Shown: positions 25,545 through 33,739 of the stretch, one piece after another
How the letters are laid out: each line of letters starts with the position of its first letter
How positions within the stretch are numbered: the first letter of the stretch is position 1
NCBI RefSeq assembly: GCF_029051685.1
Contig: NZ_JAACFT010000054.1
Location: forward strand, 1-38,184
Source of the DNA: Bradyrhizobium sp. CSA207
GTDB taxonomy: Bacteria; Pseudomonadota; Alphaproteobacteria; Rhizobiales; Xanthobacteraceae
Reading direction: 5' to 3'
DNA length: 38,184 nt
Position numbers and translations under genes: made by a program
The notes under the pieces: model-generated
The model's database searches: none
Told to the model about the DNA's origin: nothing
The model's input: only the letters and a program-made list of their open reading frames with translations

Positions 25545-25608
25545 ATAAGGGTAGCGGACACGTCGCATTGGGCGACGCATGCACACCACACTCTGATGAG
25601 GAGGCTCC

Positions 25609-26199
25609 ATGACGTCGATCGACAACACCGCTCTTGGCCCGTTGGACAGGCAGGGGCGCTTGCTGAATGCGGTGCTTAAGAGCGAAACAACAAAGTCGGG
25701 ACGATTTGGATTTCGAGGCGACATCGCGCTGAAATTTCAAGCCCAGCTCGCCGACGAAAAACGACCGCCCGACTATTCTATCGAACAAGTTCTCGCAATC
25801 GCGCAGGAGGGCGAACCGACCATTGCAGTTCTTGCCGGATATCTGCATTCGTTTGCGTATCTACCTGAGGCCGCAAAGGTGCTGGACGGCAGGCTGAGTC
25901 CCGAAGGCAGCTATTTCATCTTCTGCAACAACATTGATCTGCTCGCGAAGTACCGCACCAAGATAGGCGACATCACCTTCCGCATTCTGCCTTGCGACGA
26001 ATCAACGGTGTGGAAAGAGATGATGGACTTCGCCGGCGTCGAGAAGAATGACATCAAGAAGCTGGGTACCGCCGGTAGACTCGACTACTTGCTCGACGCG
26101 GCCAAGGACATCGATGGATCATACACGGACATCTCATACGAGGACGGCCTGGCTAAAATGCAGCCGGTGAAGAACAGAAGCGAAAACCGCCCCGTCTGA
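25609..26199 (+). CDS. uncharacterised protein divergent from iscA-nifS
   Basis: 196 residues, soluble, no signal peptide or membrane span. The ATG at 25609 has a very good ribosome-binding site (GAGGAGG, 25598-25604). Stretches include GRLLNAVLKSETTKSGRFGF, RGDIALKFQAQLADEKRPPD, IAVLAGYLHSFAYLPEAAKV and GSYFIFCNNIDLLAKYRTKI. I recognise no catalytic motif and no family. The frame is clean and the composition normal, so the gene is probably active. Its position opposite iscA, with a possible sigma-54 promoter, makes co-regulation with nitrogen fixation plausible. Confidence 0.75.
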   Translation: MTSIDNTALGPLDRQGRLLNAVLKSETTKSGRFGFRGDIALKFQAQLADEKRPPDYSIEQVLAIAQEGEPTIAVLAGYLHSFAYLPEAAKVLDGRLSPEGSYFIFCNNIDLLAKYRTKIGDITFRILPCDESTVWKEMMDFAGVEKNDIKKLGTAGRLDYLLDAAKDIDGSYTDISYEDGLAKMQPVKNRSENRPV

Positions 26200-26228
26200 G
26201 GAAGCGCCTCGGACGGTCTCTCGCCAGC

Positions 26229-26456
26229 TCAGCGGCTGCTGCCGCAGGCGCCGGGTTGGCGTTCCAGCACAATCGAGTGGCCGCCGGGCATGATGACGCG
26301 GGTCCCCAAGAGGATGCGGCTCTGGCCGAACGCGACAGAGCTGTCGTCTTTGCCGATCAGCTTCGCACCCTGGCGAATCAGCAGATATTTTCCGGACCGA
26401 CTAACATAGACGGCCTGAGTAAGCTGCGCGGTGATCTGGGTGCGGTCATGGGATGA
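26229..26456 (-). pseudogene. conjugal transfer protein TrbI (VirB10-like) remnant
   Basis: The minus strand reads HDRTQITAQLTQAVYVSRSG, YLLIRQGAKLIGKDDSSVAF, GQSRILLGTRVIMPGGHSIV then LERQPGA. This is the C-terminal beta-barrel part of TrbI/VirB10, the channel protein of type IV conjugation systems (normal text: LIPQGARLIGKYDS.VAFGQ.R). Only about 75 of some 400 residues remain, and the end is cut. It shows that trb genes of an integrative or conjugative element once lay here. Confidence 0.8.
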
Positions 26457-26521
26457 CAGCAAAAATACTTCCAAAGTGACCATCGACCAGGAGTTCCAAA
26501 ATCTGCTTGCCAAGCGGGCGA

Positions 26522-26918
26522 TGGCGACAAGCGGCCAGACATTGCTCTGTTCAGCAAAGAAGGCTCAGCCATTATGGTCGAATTCAAGGCCTCCGGAGTG
26601 TCGATGACGAACATGTCAGCGACCTTTCAGAGTACGCTTATTTGCTTGCAGCGAAATCGGGAGGCGGGCTGAGGCAATTTTACAGTTATCTTATCGCGAC
26701 ATGGTCATCCGCTGCGTTTGAGCGGGTCGTGGACACCGTTTTCAGTCGGCCAGGGATCGTTCAATCGAGCTCCCTTTTTTGGGCCCTCGTAGTCGTCAAC
26801 CCTGGGCGAGACCTATTTTGAGCTGCTCCACTTCGGCGACGTCATCGATCGAGCAAAGAAGCGGATCGGCGTATACCAAAACAAACACAAGCTGAATCTA
26901 AATCGGGACAATGGTTGA
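26522..26918 (+). pseudogene. remnant of a protein with PD-(D/E)XK-like segment
   Basis: Reading in three frames: DKRPDIALFSKEGSAIMVEF then KASGVSM; after a frame change EHVSDLSEYAYLLAAKSGGG, LRQFYSYLIATW; and finally ELLHFGDVIDRAKKRIGVYQ to a TGA at 26916. The PD-x(12-15)-ExK arrangement (RPDIALF...VEFKA) is that of PD-(D/E)XK nuclease-fold domains, seen at the C-terminus of some large ATP-binding proteins in rhizobia. No upstream part exists here because the trbI scrap intervenes, so this is a dead tail fragment. Confidence 0.55.
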
Positions 26919-27258
26919 AGCCGCATGTTGCCTTCCCCGCACCTTCTGACGGGCGCCTTCCTGACATTCGGGCAATCGGTACGTTTGAGCCGCCATCAGT
27001 CGGTTTGGCGAAGATTCCCGAGTTCGGCCAAGTAGAAGCGCCCCCGAGGTAGAAACTTTAGCCTTGACCGTGTGCAGGCCGCGGCAGAGGGTGTGCAGGC
27101 GGGGGCAGAGGGCGCAGGCTCGCTCGCTAGCGATCAAGTACAGTTTTGCAGCGAGATTCCTGAGCGGGCCGGCAATAAGCGTATTGAGCGGAAATGAGCG
27201 CCGGACCGGCATTCTGGAGTGACGGCACCGCATTTGGACTTCTTGGCTTCGTGAAGAA
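26919..27258. other. gene-free stretch before IS5 copy 1
   Basis: About 340 bases without a supportable gene. A short internal repetition (GTGTGCAGGC and GGCAGAGGG-like units at about 27070-27115) is present. Long frames on the minus strand run through from the opposite side of the IS5 transposase and are not genes. Confidence 0.4.
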
Positions 27259-28502
27259 GTCGTCCGTGAAGAATTCCCAAGTCGTTGATTTAGAATCCGG
27301 AAACTGCCCACTGAGGCAATCGAGTTTGCCGGAAATCGGGTGTGCGGGAGGGGATTCCTTGCAAACTTGATCTGTGATTCACTCGCCTTTGGGTGTTTTT
27401 GGCGGGGGACCAGATGCGGCCACCGGAACGGCGGGAGACGGGAGAGCAGGATCTGTTCCGCTCTCGGCTCGATCAGATCATCGACCTGAAGCATCCGCTG
27501 GTGGCGCTGGGGCGCACGGTGGATTGGGAGTTCCTGGAGCGGGAGTTTGGGGCGGTCTACACCGATGATCCGGGCCGCCCACCACTGCCGACGCGATTGA
27601 TGGCGGGGCTTTCGATCCTCAAGCACACCTACGACCTCTCCGACGAGGTGCTGTGCGAGCGGTGGGTCGAGAACCCCTATTACCAATACTTCTGCGGCGA
27701 GGAGTTCTTCCAGCACCGGCTGGTGATCGATCGCTCGTCGCTGACGCGCTGCCGCAACCGGATGGGCGAGGCGCGGCTGCAAGCGTTGCTGCAGGAGAGC
27801 CTGTCGGTTGCCACCAGGACCAAGGCACTCAAGCCATCCGAGCTATCACGGGTAATTGTCGACACCACGGAGGCCCAAGAACGTGACGTTCCCCAATGAT
27901 GCCAAGCTTCTGAACCGGGCGCGAGAAGGTGGTGCGGCTGGAACGGGGCTGCGCCAATCTTATGCGAGGGTGGGCAAGTTCGCCCTGATCCAGCATCAGC
28001 GCTATGCCCACGCCAAGCAGTTCAAGCGCGCCAACCGGGCGCTCAAGACGCTACGGACCTATCTCGGCCGCGTCATCCGCGACATCGGCCGCAAGATCGA
28101 GGGCAACAGCGGGCTCGAAGCGACGTTCACCACGTTGCTGATGCTGGCACGCCGCGTGCGCGATCAGCAGCAACGTCAACGCGGGCCGAAGGTCTATTCC
28201 CTGCACGCGCCGGAAGTCGAATGCATCGGCAAGGGCAAGGCCCATCGGCCTTACAAGTTTGGCGTGTAAGTCTCCGTTGCATCCAACATAAGCCGCGCGA
28301 AGGGCGGCCAGTTCGTCACCCACGTGAAGGTGCTGCCCGGCAACCCCTATGACGGTCACACGCTGGCCACCGTGATCCCGGACATGGAGGCGCTGGTCGG
28401 CAGCACGATCGCACGCATCCTCGCCGACAAGGGATACCGCGGCCACAACGCGCCGCCTGATCACAAGTTCAGGGTCTTCCTCTCCAGCCAAAAGCGAGGG
28501 GT
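27259..28502 (+). mobile_element. IS5-family element, copy 1: left end kept, right end lost
   Basis: The left terminal repeat GTCGTCCGTGAAGAA is at 27259-27273. The transposase follows: LFRSRLDQIIDLKHPLVALG, VDWEFLEREFGAVYTDDPGR, ILKHTYDLSDEVLCERWVEN, YYQYFCGEEFFQ, RSSLTRCRNRMGE, then in a second frame KNVTFPNDAKLLNRARE and HQRYAHAKQFKRANRALKTL, and after an in-frame TAA at 28267-28269 PGNPYDGHTLATVIPDMEAL and ILADKGYRGHNAPP. Similarity to copy 2 stops at 28502 inside the transposase, where an IS21 scrap begins. Inactivating changes are the frameshift near 27865, a disordered RAREGGAAGTG segment, the TAA, and an extra C near 27421. Confidence 0.88.
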
Positions 28503-28511
28503 TGCCCCCTC

Positions 28512-28570
28512 GGCGACGCTATCCTGGACCGCCTCGTTCATGCGGCCTCGCCGATCGACTTGTTCCTCGC
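28512..28570 (+). pseudogene. IS21 IstB C-terminal scrap
   Basis: DAILDRLVHAASPIDL (from about 28515) matches the conserved ADAILDRLVH.A.RI.L end of the IS21 helper ATPase IstB. Nothing else of the element is recognisable. It abuts the broken right side of IS5 copy 1, so the two elements were joined by deletion or recombination. Confidence 0.55.
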
Positions 28571-28892
28571 CAGCTTGCGAATGGCTTTGGAAAGAGGGCG
28601 CATCTCACTTGTCGGTCAGCGGGCACCATCCGGCTTCTCGCGTACCTCCTACTGGCGCAGCGCGGCTCGCAATGCGCATTCGCAAGACGATCTTCTGACG
28701 GCACGAAGGTCGCGATGCGTGCCCGAAATCTGACGCCGACGCAAAGCATGTCGGGTTACATACAGTGGATCGTGCTGGGCGTGTGGATGTTAAATCTTTG
28801 TCATGTAGCTTAGCGCGCGTGGACAGCGTGGCAGGTGATTGCTATTCGGGTGACGCGACAAGGTCGCGCAACAGGTCACTTTGGAGACAATC
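28571..28892. other. upstream region of the thioredoxin-fold gene
   Basis: No gene is supported. The segment TGGCAGGTGATTGC at about 28829 looks like a -24/-12 promoter but has GG-N9-GC spacing, one base short, so it was not called. Confidence 0.35.
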
Positions 28893-29957
28893 ATGGCGCT
28901 ATGCATCGAGTCTGCGGCTCCTTCGCTCAAAGTCGAGAACTGGCTGCGTGGCGAGCGCCTCACGAAATTCGAGCCAGGGAAAGTGTACATCGTCGAATTT
29001 TGGGCAACTTGGTGCGACGCATGTGTGGAGGCGATGCCCCATCTGATAGAGCTGCAAGCAAAATACAAAGACGAGGGGCTTGAGGTCGTCGGAGTCGCAG
29101 CTTATGAAAAAGCACCAACGGCGGATGAGGCTCGCACCAAGTTGGACGCATGGTTGACCGAAAAGTTCTCAAATCTGAACTATCGAATCGGGTTCGACAG
29201 TACCGGCGCAATGAACAAGCTTTGGATGGATGCCAGCTCTTCTCTTACGGTTCCGACATCGTTCGTCGTCGACCGCGACGGCCACATTGCCTTTATCGAT
29301 CATGCGATCCAAATCGGCGACGTCTTGCCGAAAATTATCAACGGCACTTGGCGCGGCAGCGATGACGCTAAAGCCGCTGATGCGAAACGGATTGCGGAAG
29401 ACCAACGCCTAGTGCGCGTATCCTCAATCCAGCGGACAATTCGATCGGCGATGGAAGCAAAGGATTGGCCGGCAGCGCTCTCAGCGGCCGAAGAGGGCAT
29501 TGCCATGATGCCGGACGATCGACACTTCCGCGAGATTCAGGCGGGTCTGTTGCTTCAAATGCGCGACACGGCGACCGGGTTCCAGGTCTTGCGCCAACTG
29601 GTTCGAGATGCGATTGAGAAACGGTCAGACGCTGTGCGTGGGCTGATTGCCGTGATGGAGCAACTCTTTGATCCGGAGAACGATAAGGCCCACCTTCCGC
29701 GTGCCGAGCGCTTTGCGATCGGCAGGGAGGTGTCGGAACATATCCTCAATTCAGTGCAAGACAGCGGCGGCCCCACCTTTACTTCTTATAGAGTGGTCGC
29801 TCAGTATTACTACGAGAGTGGTGACAAGCAACGCGCGATCGAGCTGATCGAGCGGGCAATGACATGGCTAGACGATCCGGAAATCGTGCCGGAAGATACA
29901 AAACAGTATTATATGCCGCGGCTGCTCCAAACCTTGGCCACCTACAGGGGCGAGTAG
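28893..29957 (+). CDS. TlpA/thioredoxin-fold protein with helical repeat tail
   Basis: 354 residues. Residues 1-165 form a redoxin domain: VYIVEFWATWCDACVEAMPH with the pair C41-x2-C44, VGVAAYEKAP, and the cis-proline loop LTVPTSFVVDRDGHIAFIDH. Residues about 180-354 are helical with TPR-like periodicity (DWPAALSAAEEGIAMMPDDR, YYESGDKQRAIELIERAMTW). There is no signal peptide, so unlike TlpA it is probably cytoplasmic. ATG 28893 is chosen for the GGAGA six to ten bases before it. The frame is intact amid dead elements. It may be a thiol-disulphide reductase or a redox-sensing adaptor; the target is unknown. Confidence 0.8.
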   Translation: MALCIESAAPSLKVENWLRGERLTKFEPGKVYIVEFWATWCDACVEAMPHLIELQAKYKDEGLEVVGVAAYEKAPTADEARTKLDAWLTEKFSNLNYRIGFDSTGAMNKLWMDASSSLTVPTSFVVDRDGHIAFIDHAIQIGDVLPKIINGTWRGSDDAKAADAKRIAEDQRLVRVSSIQRTIRSAMEAKDWPAALSAAEEGIAMMPDDRHFREIQAGLLLQMRDTATGFQVLRQLVRDAIEKRSDAVRGLIAVMEQLFDPENDKAHLPRAERFAIGREVSEHILNSVQDSGGPTFTSYRVVAQYYYESGDKQRAIELIERAMTWLDDPEIVPEDTKQYYMPRLLQTLATYRGE

Positions 29958-30034
29958 GTTTGTTGCCGCGGGTCTTGTTCGATTTCGCAGGAAAAGTCTC
30001 CTGGAGCTCCCAAAGTGCAGCCGCAGGAGGAGAC

Positions 30035-30079
30035 ATGAAGAGAGATGTTAATCGGAAATGCACGATCGGGGCTATGTAA
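30035..30079 (+). CDS. 14-codon mini-ORF with strong ribosome-binding site
   Basis: AGGAGGAG precedes ATG 30035 by 4-5 bases, and the frame MKRDVNRKCTIGAM ends with TAA at 30079. It may be the stub of a truncated gene or a leader peptide. No attenuator-like hairpin follows. Expression is unknown. Confidence 0.25.
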   Translation: MKRDVNRKCTIGAM

Positions 30080-30202
30080 GCGCCTTCGAAGTGCTCGCGA
30101 CCAGCAGAATCATTCAGGGCGATTGCAACACGCAAGTCACAAGGAAGGCCTAGCCCACAACGAGCGATGCGACGCCCTGCGTCTTTGCTGGGTGTCTAGT
30201 TA

Positions 30203-30445
30203 GTCGTTCGTGAAGAACCATCCAAGCGGTTGATCAAGAATCGATTTTCCGGGCCAGATTGGCTTTGAGATTGCAAGCTTTCTGGCTTTGACTGCCCAGA
30301 AGCTTGCAACATCGGCCAAGCACCAGCGCTACGCCCACGCCAAACAGTTCAAGCGCGCCAACCGGGCCTCGAAGAAACTCAAGACCTATCTCGGCCGCAT
30401 CATCCGCGACATAGACCGCAAACTCGGCGGCAACGCCGACTTGCT
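30203..30445 (+). mobile_element. third IS5-type fragment with internal deletion
   Basis: GTCGTTCGTGAAGAA (30203-30217) matches the IS5 left terminal repeat of copy 1 with one change. A short stretch later, the sequence jumps to the transposase segment KHQRYAHAKQFKRANRASKK then LKTYLGRIIRDIDRKLGGNA, which lies about 700 bases inside complete copies. So the left end is fused to an internal piece by deletion. It diverges enough from copies 1 and 2 to be a related but separate element. It cuts off the 3' half of the CD-NTase gene. Confidence 0.75.
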
Positions 30446-31189
30446 CGGTGGGATCGTGTTGGAGCGCAGACAATAATCGACAGCGGCGCCAGGCCGTCGG
30501 TGTCGTCGATAAATTCGAGATCACGATGGCGCTTTGCGATCTGCACGGTCCGGCGCAAGAGGCCCTTCAGCTTCATTTGCTCGGGATAGGGCTCTACCGA
30601 GTCCTTCGCGATGGTGCTGGCGAGGGTCCATCCGAAGGCGGAGCGGATGCGGGCACGCCGCTTGGCGCGACGCTCGAACTTCGCGCGGTACCCCATGGGA
30701 TTGGATGCCTTCCAGGACTTCAATGTCTTGTCGGGGACGAGTTCGCCACCGAGCGTACAGCCGGGGTTGGGGATGCTGGGGGGATGTCCAGGTGGAATTC
30801 GTTGGCATAGTTGAGCCGCCAGCAGCGGGGCATCTCCAGCAGCAGGGGGGGCGTAGTGGCCGTTCGCCCGAAGACGGTCCCCAATGCGCGCCTTAAGCAT
30901 CGCGGGCGGCGGTGTCGATATCCGGCACGTGCGCCACCAGATCGACGTCGTACTCGGCGATGCCAATCGGCTTGACCGTCGTGCCGATCGCCACGGAGCC
31001 CTGAAGCCGGATGGCGATTTCGGCCAGCAGCGGGTCGTCGTACTGGGAGAGCCAGTCGCCGACGCCTTCATAGCGCTGCTGCGCGACCTCGCGCTGATAG
31101 GACGACGGCTCGAGATGCTGGCAGGCCTCCTCGATGAGGTCCGCCAGTTGCGATTGGCGCAGCTGCGCCCGTTCTGTTATGTAATTCAT
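30446..31189 (-). pseudogene. CBASS-type CD-NTase (cyclic-oligonucleotide synthase), broken
   Basis: From ATG 31189 the minus strand reads NYITERAQLRQSQLADLIEE, then LQGSVAIGTTVKPIGIAEYD and VDLVAHVPDID. This is the G64-S65 and D81-x-D83 active site of cGAS/DncV-like nucleotidyltransferases. After a frameshift near 30895 it continues LKARIGDRLRANGHYAP, ANEFHLDI (third aspartate, another frame), PSIPNPGCTLGGELVPDK, LKSWKASNPMGYRAKFERRA and ending DDTDGLAPLSIIV. At least two frameshifts occur, and the C-terminal part is removed by an IS5 fragment. Such enzymes make the second messenger of CBASS anti-phage systems. No effector gene remains beside it. Confidence 0.75.
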
Positions 31190-31332
31190 TGTTTCATCAC
31201 CGGTTCGAATGGTTGCCCCCGGTTCCCATCGAAACCGGTCGCCTCTACACCTGCATGCCGGCCAGCTGCGCGTTTCGGACTCGATTTTTTTGTCCGAAAG
31301 AGATTTTTGGCCGGCATAGGATGCGTGAAGCT

Positions 31333-31941
31333 ATGGCCGACATCAGCGTGCCGCCTCCCGAAGTATCGGCCTCCGCGACCGAGCACCTCACATACGATAA
31401 GGTGGCGTCGGCGCTGGACGGGCTGACACCGCTCGACCTCGCTCGTCTGGACGCCGTCGAACGCCGTTACCTTGGTGGGACCGACTTCGCCGAGGGCGAC
31501 CTATTGCAGGAGGCGATGTGTTCCGCGCTCTTCGAGGAGAAGCGCTGCCCGCGGATCACCAGGTTCATAGCCTTCCTGGTCCAGTCGATGCGGAACATCG
31601 CCGGCCACCGGCGCGATCGTCTGCAGCAGCAGGTTCCGATAGAGGACGTGACGACCGGCGAGCGCAAGTCGAAGTTCGAATTGAAAGCGTCGGGACCGAG
31701 CCCGGAGGACGCGGCGATCCGGGCGGAACAGGATCGGGGGGCATCGGAGGTCTGTGCGGCACTGAACGTGCACTACGGCGCCGACGAGGAGATGAGCATG
31801 GTGCTACTCGGCTGGGAGAATGACATGAGGGGCGAGACGCTGCGGGATTTTCTTGGCGTCGACCAGGCGCGCCTGGACTACGTGATCAAGAAAATCCGGC
31901 GCATCGCCCGTCGGGAGTATCCGAAGGGATGGCGGCGATGA
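31333..31941 (+). CDS. sigma-70-like factor, first gene of coupled triad
   Basis: About 202 residues from ATG 31333 (ATG 31321 is an alternative). DFAEGDLLQEAMCSALFEEK then ITRFIAFLVQSMRNIAGHRR resembles sigma region 2 (WEDLLQEA..RAL...R.WP....F....MR.IA...RR), and the C-terminal ENDMRGETLRDFLGVDQARL then DYVIKKIRRIARREYPKGW resembles a region-4-like helix-turn-helix. I recall similar proteins upstream of ImmA/IrrE genes in alphaproteobacteria. The gene overlaps the next by ATGA and diverges from the dead CD-NTase gene across about 140 bases. It may direct transcription of its own operon or of defence genes; this is inference. Confidence 0.65.
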   Translation: MADISVPPPEVSASATEHLTYDKVASALDGLTPLDLARLDAVERRYLGGTDFAEGDLLQEAMCSALFEEKRCPRITRFIAFLVQSMRNIAGHRRDRLQQQVPIEDVTTGERKSKFELKASGPSPEDAAIRAEQDRGASEVCAALNVHYGADEEMSMVLLGWENDMRGETLRDFLGVDQARLDYVIKKIRRIARREYPKGWRR

Positions 31942-32363
31942 GCAGAGATCCGACAGACCGCGAGAAATTGTCGAAGCTCGACCGGGCCATCGACGACAGC
32001 ATACTGGAAGCCTCGGAAGCCGATCTGCGCGAAGACTTCAAGGAAGCGGGTGACGATTTCGAGAAGGCGGTGGCCCGCGCCGGCCGCGCTTTGGAGCAGG
32101 CGAAGGCGCGTGCCGCTCGGATGCGTTTCGAGCGGGCTCAGGATGAATCGAAGGCATACCGTGAGCAGGAGAACGTCAAGAGCTTCGACCTTGCGAAAGC
32201 GCGTCGTCGTTTCGATGGGATGCGATCCGGTGAGGTCGCTGATTCAATAATGGCCGCGCGCAAGGGTGGCAAACTTTCTGAGCGCGATGAGGAAAACCTG
32301 TTGAAGGATCTGGCGCAGCTCGAGGCGCTTGAAAACGAGGACAAGGAAGAATGGGAAGAATGA
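31938..32363 (+). CDS. charged helical protein, middle gene of coupled triad
   Basis: 141 residues, almost wholly helical and very rich in Glu, Asp, Lys, Arg and Ala (EASEADLREDFKEAGDDFEK, AGRALEQAKARAARMRFERA, KLSERDEENLLKDLAQLEAL). Coiled-coil character is likely through residues 25-70. The start at 31938 is fixed by an ATGA overlap with the sigma-like gene, and its stop overlaps the ImmA gene in the same way. No known domain is recognised. Position between a sigma-like factor and an ImmA-type protease suggests an anti-sigma or protease-substrate role, untested. A phage-scaffold-like or structural role is an alternative. Confidence 0.6.
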   Translation: MSRDPTDREKLSKLDRAIDDSILEASEADLREDFKEAGDDFEKAVARAGRALEQAKARAARMRFERAQDESKAYREQENVKSFDLAKARRRFDGMRSGEVADSIMAARKGGKLSERDEENLLKDLAQLEALENEDKEEWEE

Positions 32364-33115
32364 CCCCGGCAGAGCGCCTGCTTGTCGGGCTCGGGATCGC
32401 GGAGCCCAAGGATATCGACCTCGATGCCATCGCATGGACGCAGGGCGCAGTGGTCAATTACAGGCCGATCGACAACTGCGAAGCCACGATCTTGGGATCG
32501 AAGAAGCGCGCCGTCATCTCGGTCAATAGCCTCAGCATGCGACAGCGTCGCCGCTTCTCCCTTGGACACGAGCTTGGGCATTGGCACTACGATCGCGGAA
32601 AGGTTCTCTTCTGCGGCGAGAACGACGTCTGCAATTTCAGGCATGACGCGCTCAGTCCGGAGCGGCGTGCCGACGACTTCGCCTCCGATCTGATTCTTCC
32701 TAATTTTATGGTTCTTCCGCGACTTCGGAAGATGAAGCGCCTCACTTTGGCGGCGTCCAGGGAGTTGGCCGATGAGTTCGACGTCGGTCTCACGGCCACG
32801 CTCGTGAAGATGATCGCGTTGAACCATTTCCCCATGGTCATTGTTTGCCACAACAGGCGGGATCGCGTCTGGTACAAGACGTCACCGATGATCGCGGAAT
32901 GGTGGCGGCCCGTCAGGGCACTGGACGATCAGACGTTCGCCGCCGACATGCTGCTCCGAGGCGCCGACGAACAAAACTTCCCCCGAAAGAATCCGGCCGA
33001 TGCCTGGTTCGATTTCAAGGGATGCGATCGGTACGAGGTAGAAGAGCAGTCGTTCCTTCTGCCGGACGACGAGATCCTCACGGTGCTCACGCTGCCACGG
33101 CAGGCGATCGCGTAG
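32360..33115 (+). CDS. ImmA/IrrE-family metallo-endopeptidase
   Basis: 251 residues. The zinc site is H70-E71-L72-G73-H74 (RFSLGHELGHWHYDRG), with the third ligand probably E101 in SPERRADDFASDLILP. The N-terminus MTPAERLLVGLGIAEPKDID and GSKKRAVISVNSLSMRQRRR are typical of this family. Relatives cleave a repressor (ImmA of ICEBs1, IrrE/DdrO in Deinococcus) to switch on genes after stress, so it is a likely protease for the neighbouring coupled proteins. The start at 32360 overlaps the previous stop (ATGA) and is preferred over ATG 32351. There is no HTH domain of its own. The C-terminal 100 residues are of unknown role. Confidence 0.85.
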   Translation: MTPAERLLVGLGIAEPKDIDLDAIAWTQGAVVNYRPIDNCEATILGSKKRAVISVNSLSMRQRRRFSLGHELGHWHYDRGKVLFCGENDVCNFRHDALSPERRADDFASDLILPNFMVLPRLRKMKRLTLAASRELADEFDVGLTATLVKMIALNHFPMVIVCHNRRDRVWYKTSPMIAEWWRPVRALDDQTFAADMLLRGADEQNFPRKNPADAWFDFKGCDRYEVEEQSFLLPDDEILTVLTLPRQAIA

Positions 33116-33275
33116 ATTTTGGCCTGAGTCACCACGCCGCAACAACGATCTGAAGCGGAGGCTGGTGGATCTGGACGCGCAGCAAAACACAGCCGCTCAG
33201 GCTCGCGAGCCGGCTGTTTTCAAGGATGGTCGCAGGTTACAATGGTCTCGCAGGCCAACTGGCAGAAACGCGACC

Positions 33276-33737
33276 GTGTCGGATGAAATGGAAGAAAACA
33301 AGATAGAGACGGCCTATCACGAAGCGGGACATGCGGTTATGGGCTGCTTGCTTGAACGTCTTCCGATTTCGGTGTCGATCGTGGCGGACGTCAAGGGCGC
33401 CGTGGGCAAGTCGGAATTTGAGCAGGATGCCCCTCCGGGCGGTTTTCGCCATTTCGATGAGTCCGAGCGAAAGAAGAAATATATTCGGACGCTTGTTTTG
33501 ATCGAGGTCGCGGGCACGATCGCGCACGACATCGAATTTCCGGGGCGCGCTCATGATCAGGGCGATGCTCATGACGACTACACGACCATTGGGCAAAGGA
33601 ACTCGTCAGGGAAGGCGTCCACTTCGAAGATGACAGGGACGGCTACTTGGCTTCCGCAAGACAAGACGCGGAGGGGGTGCTCCCACTGGGAGACTCACTC
33701 TAAGCAACGAAAGAGAGTGCAATTCGTGGCGATCTGA
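33276..33737 (+). pseudogene. M41-like metallopeptidase, probably frameshifted at the 3' end
   Basis: From GTG 33276 (or ATG 33288) the protein reads EENKIETAYHEAGHAVMGCL then ERLPISVSIVADVKGAVGKS, with a HEAGH zinc motif as in FtsH-type M41 peptidases, but no AAA ATPase. It goes on TLVLIEVAGTIAHDIEFPG and the acidic HDQGDAHDDYTT that would hold the third metal ligand. After about 33590 the composition breaks down in this frame, while the +1 frame gives KELVREGVHFEDDRDGYLAS then ARQDAEG, the expected kind of ending, to TAA 33701. A single indel near 33590 would explain this. The protease core could still be made. It lies about 160 bases after the ImmA gene. Confidence 0.6.
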
Positions 33738-33739
33738 AG

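Noticed and set aside
26898..27782. Minus-strand frame of 294 codons
   Set aside because: It is antisense to the IS5 transposase over most of its length and the same frame recurs opposite copy 2. High GC makes such long antisense frames common.
28829..28842. sigma-54-like box TGGCAGGTGATTGC before the thioredoxin-fold gene
   Set aside because: GG-N9-GC spacing is one base short; sigma-54 promoters need GG-N10-GC.
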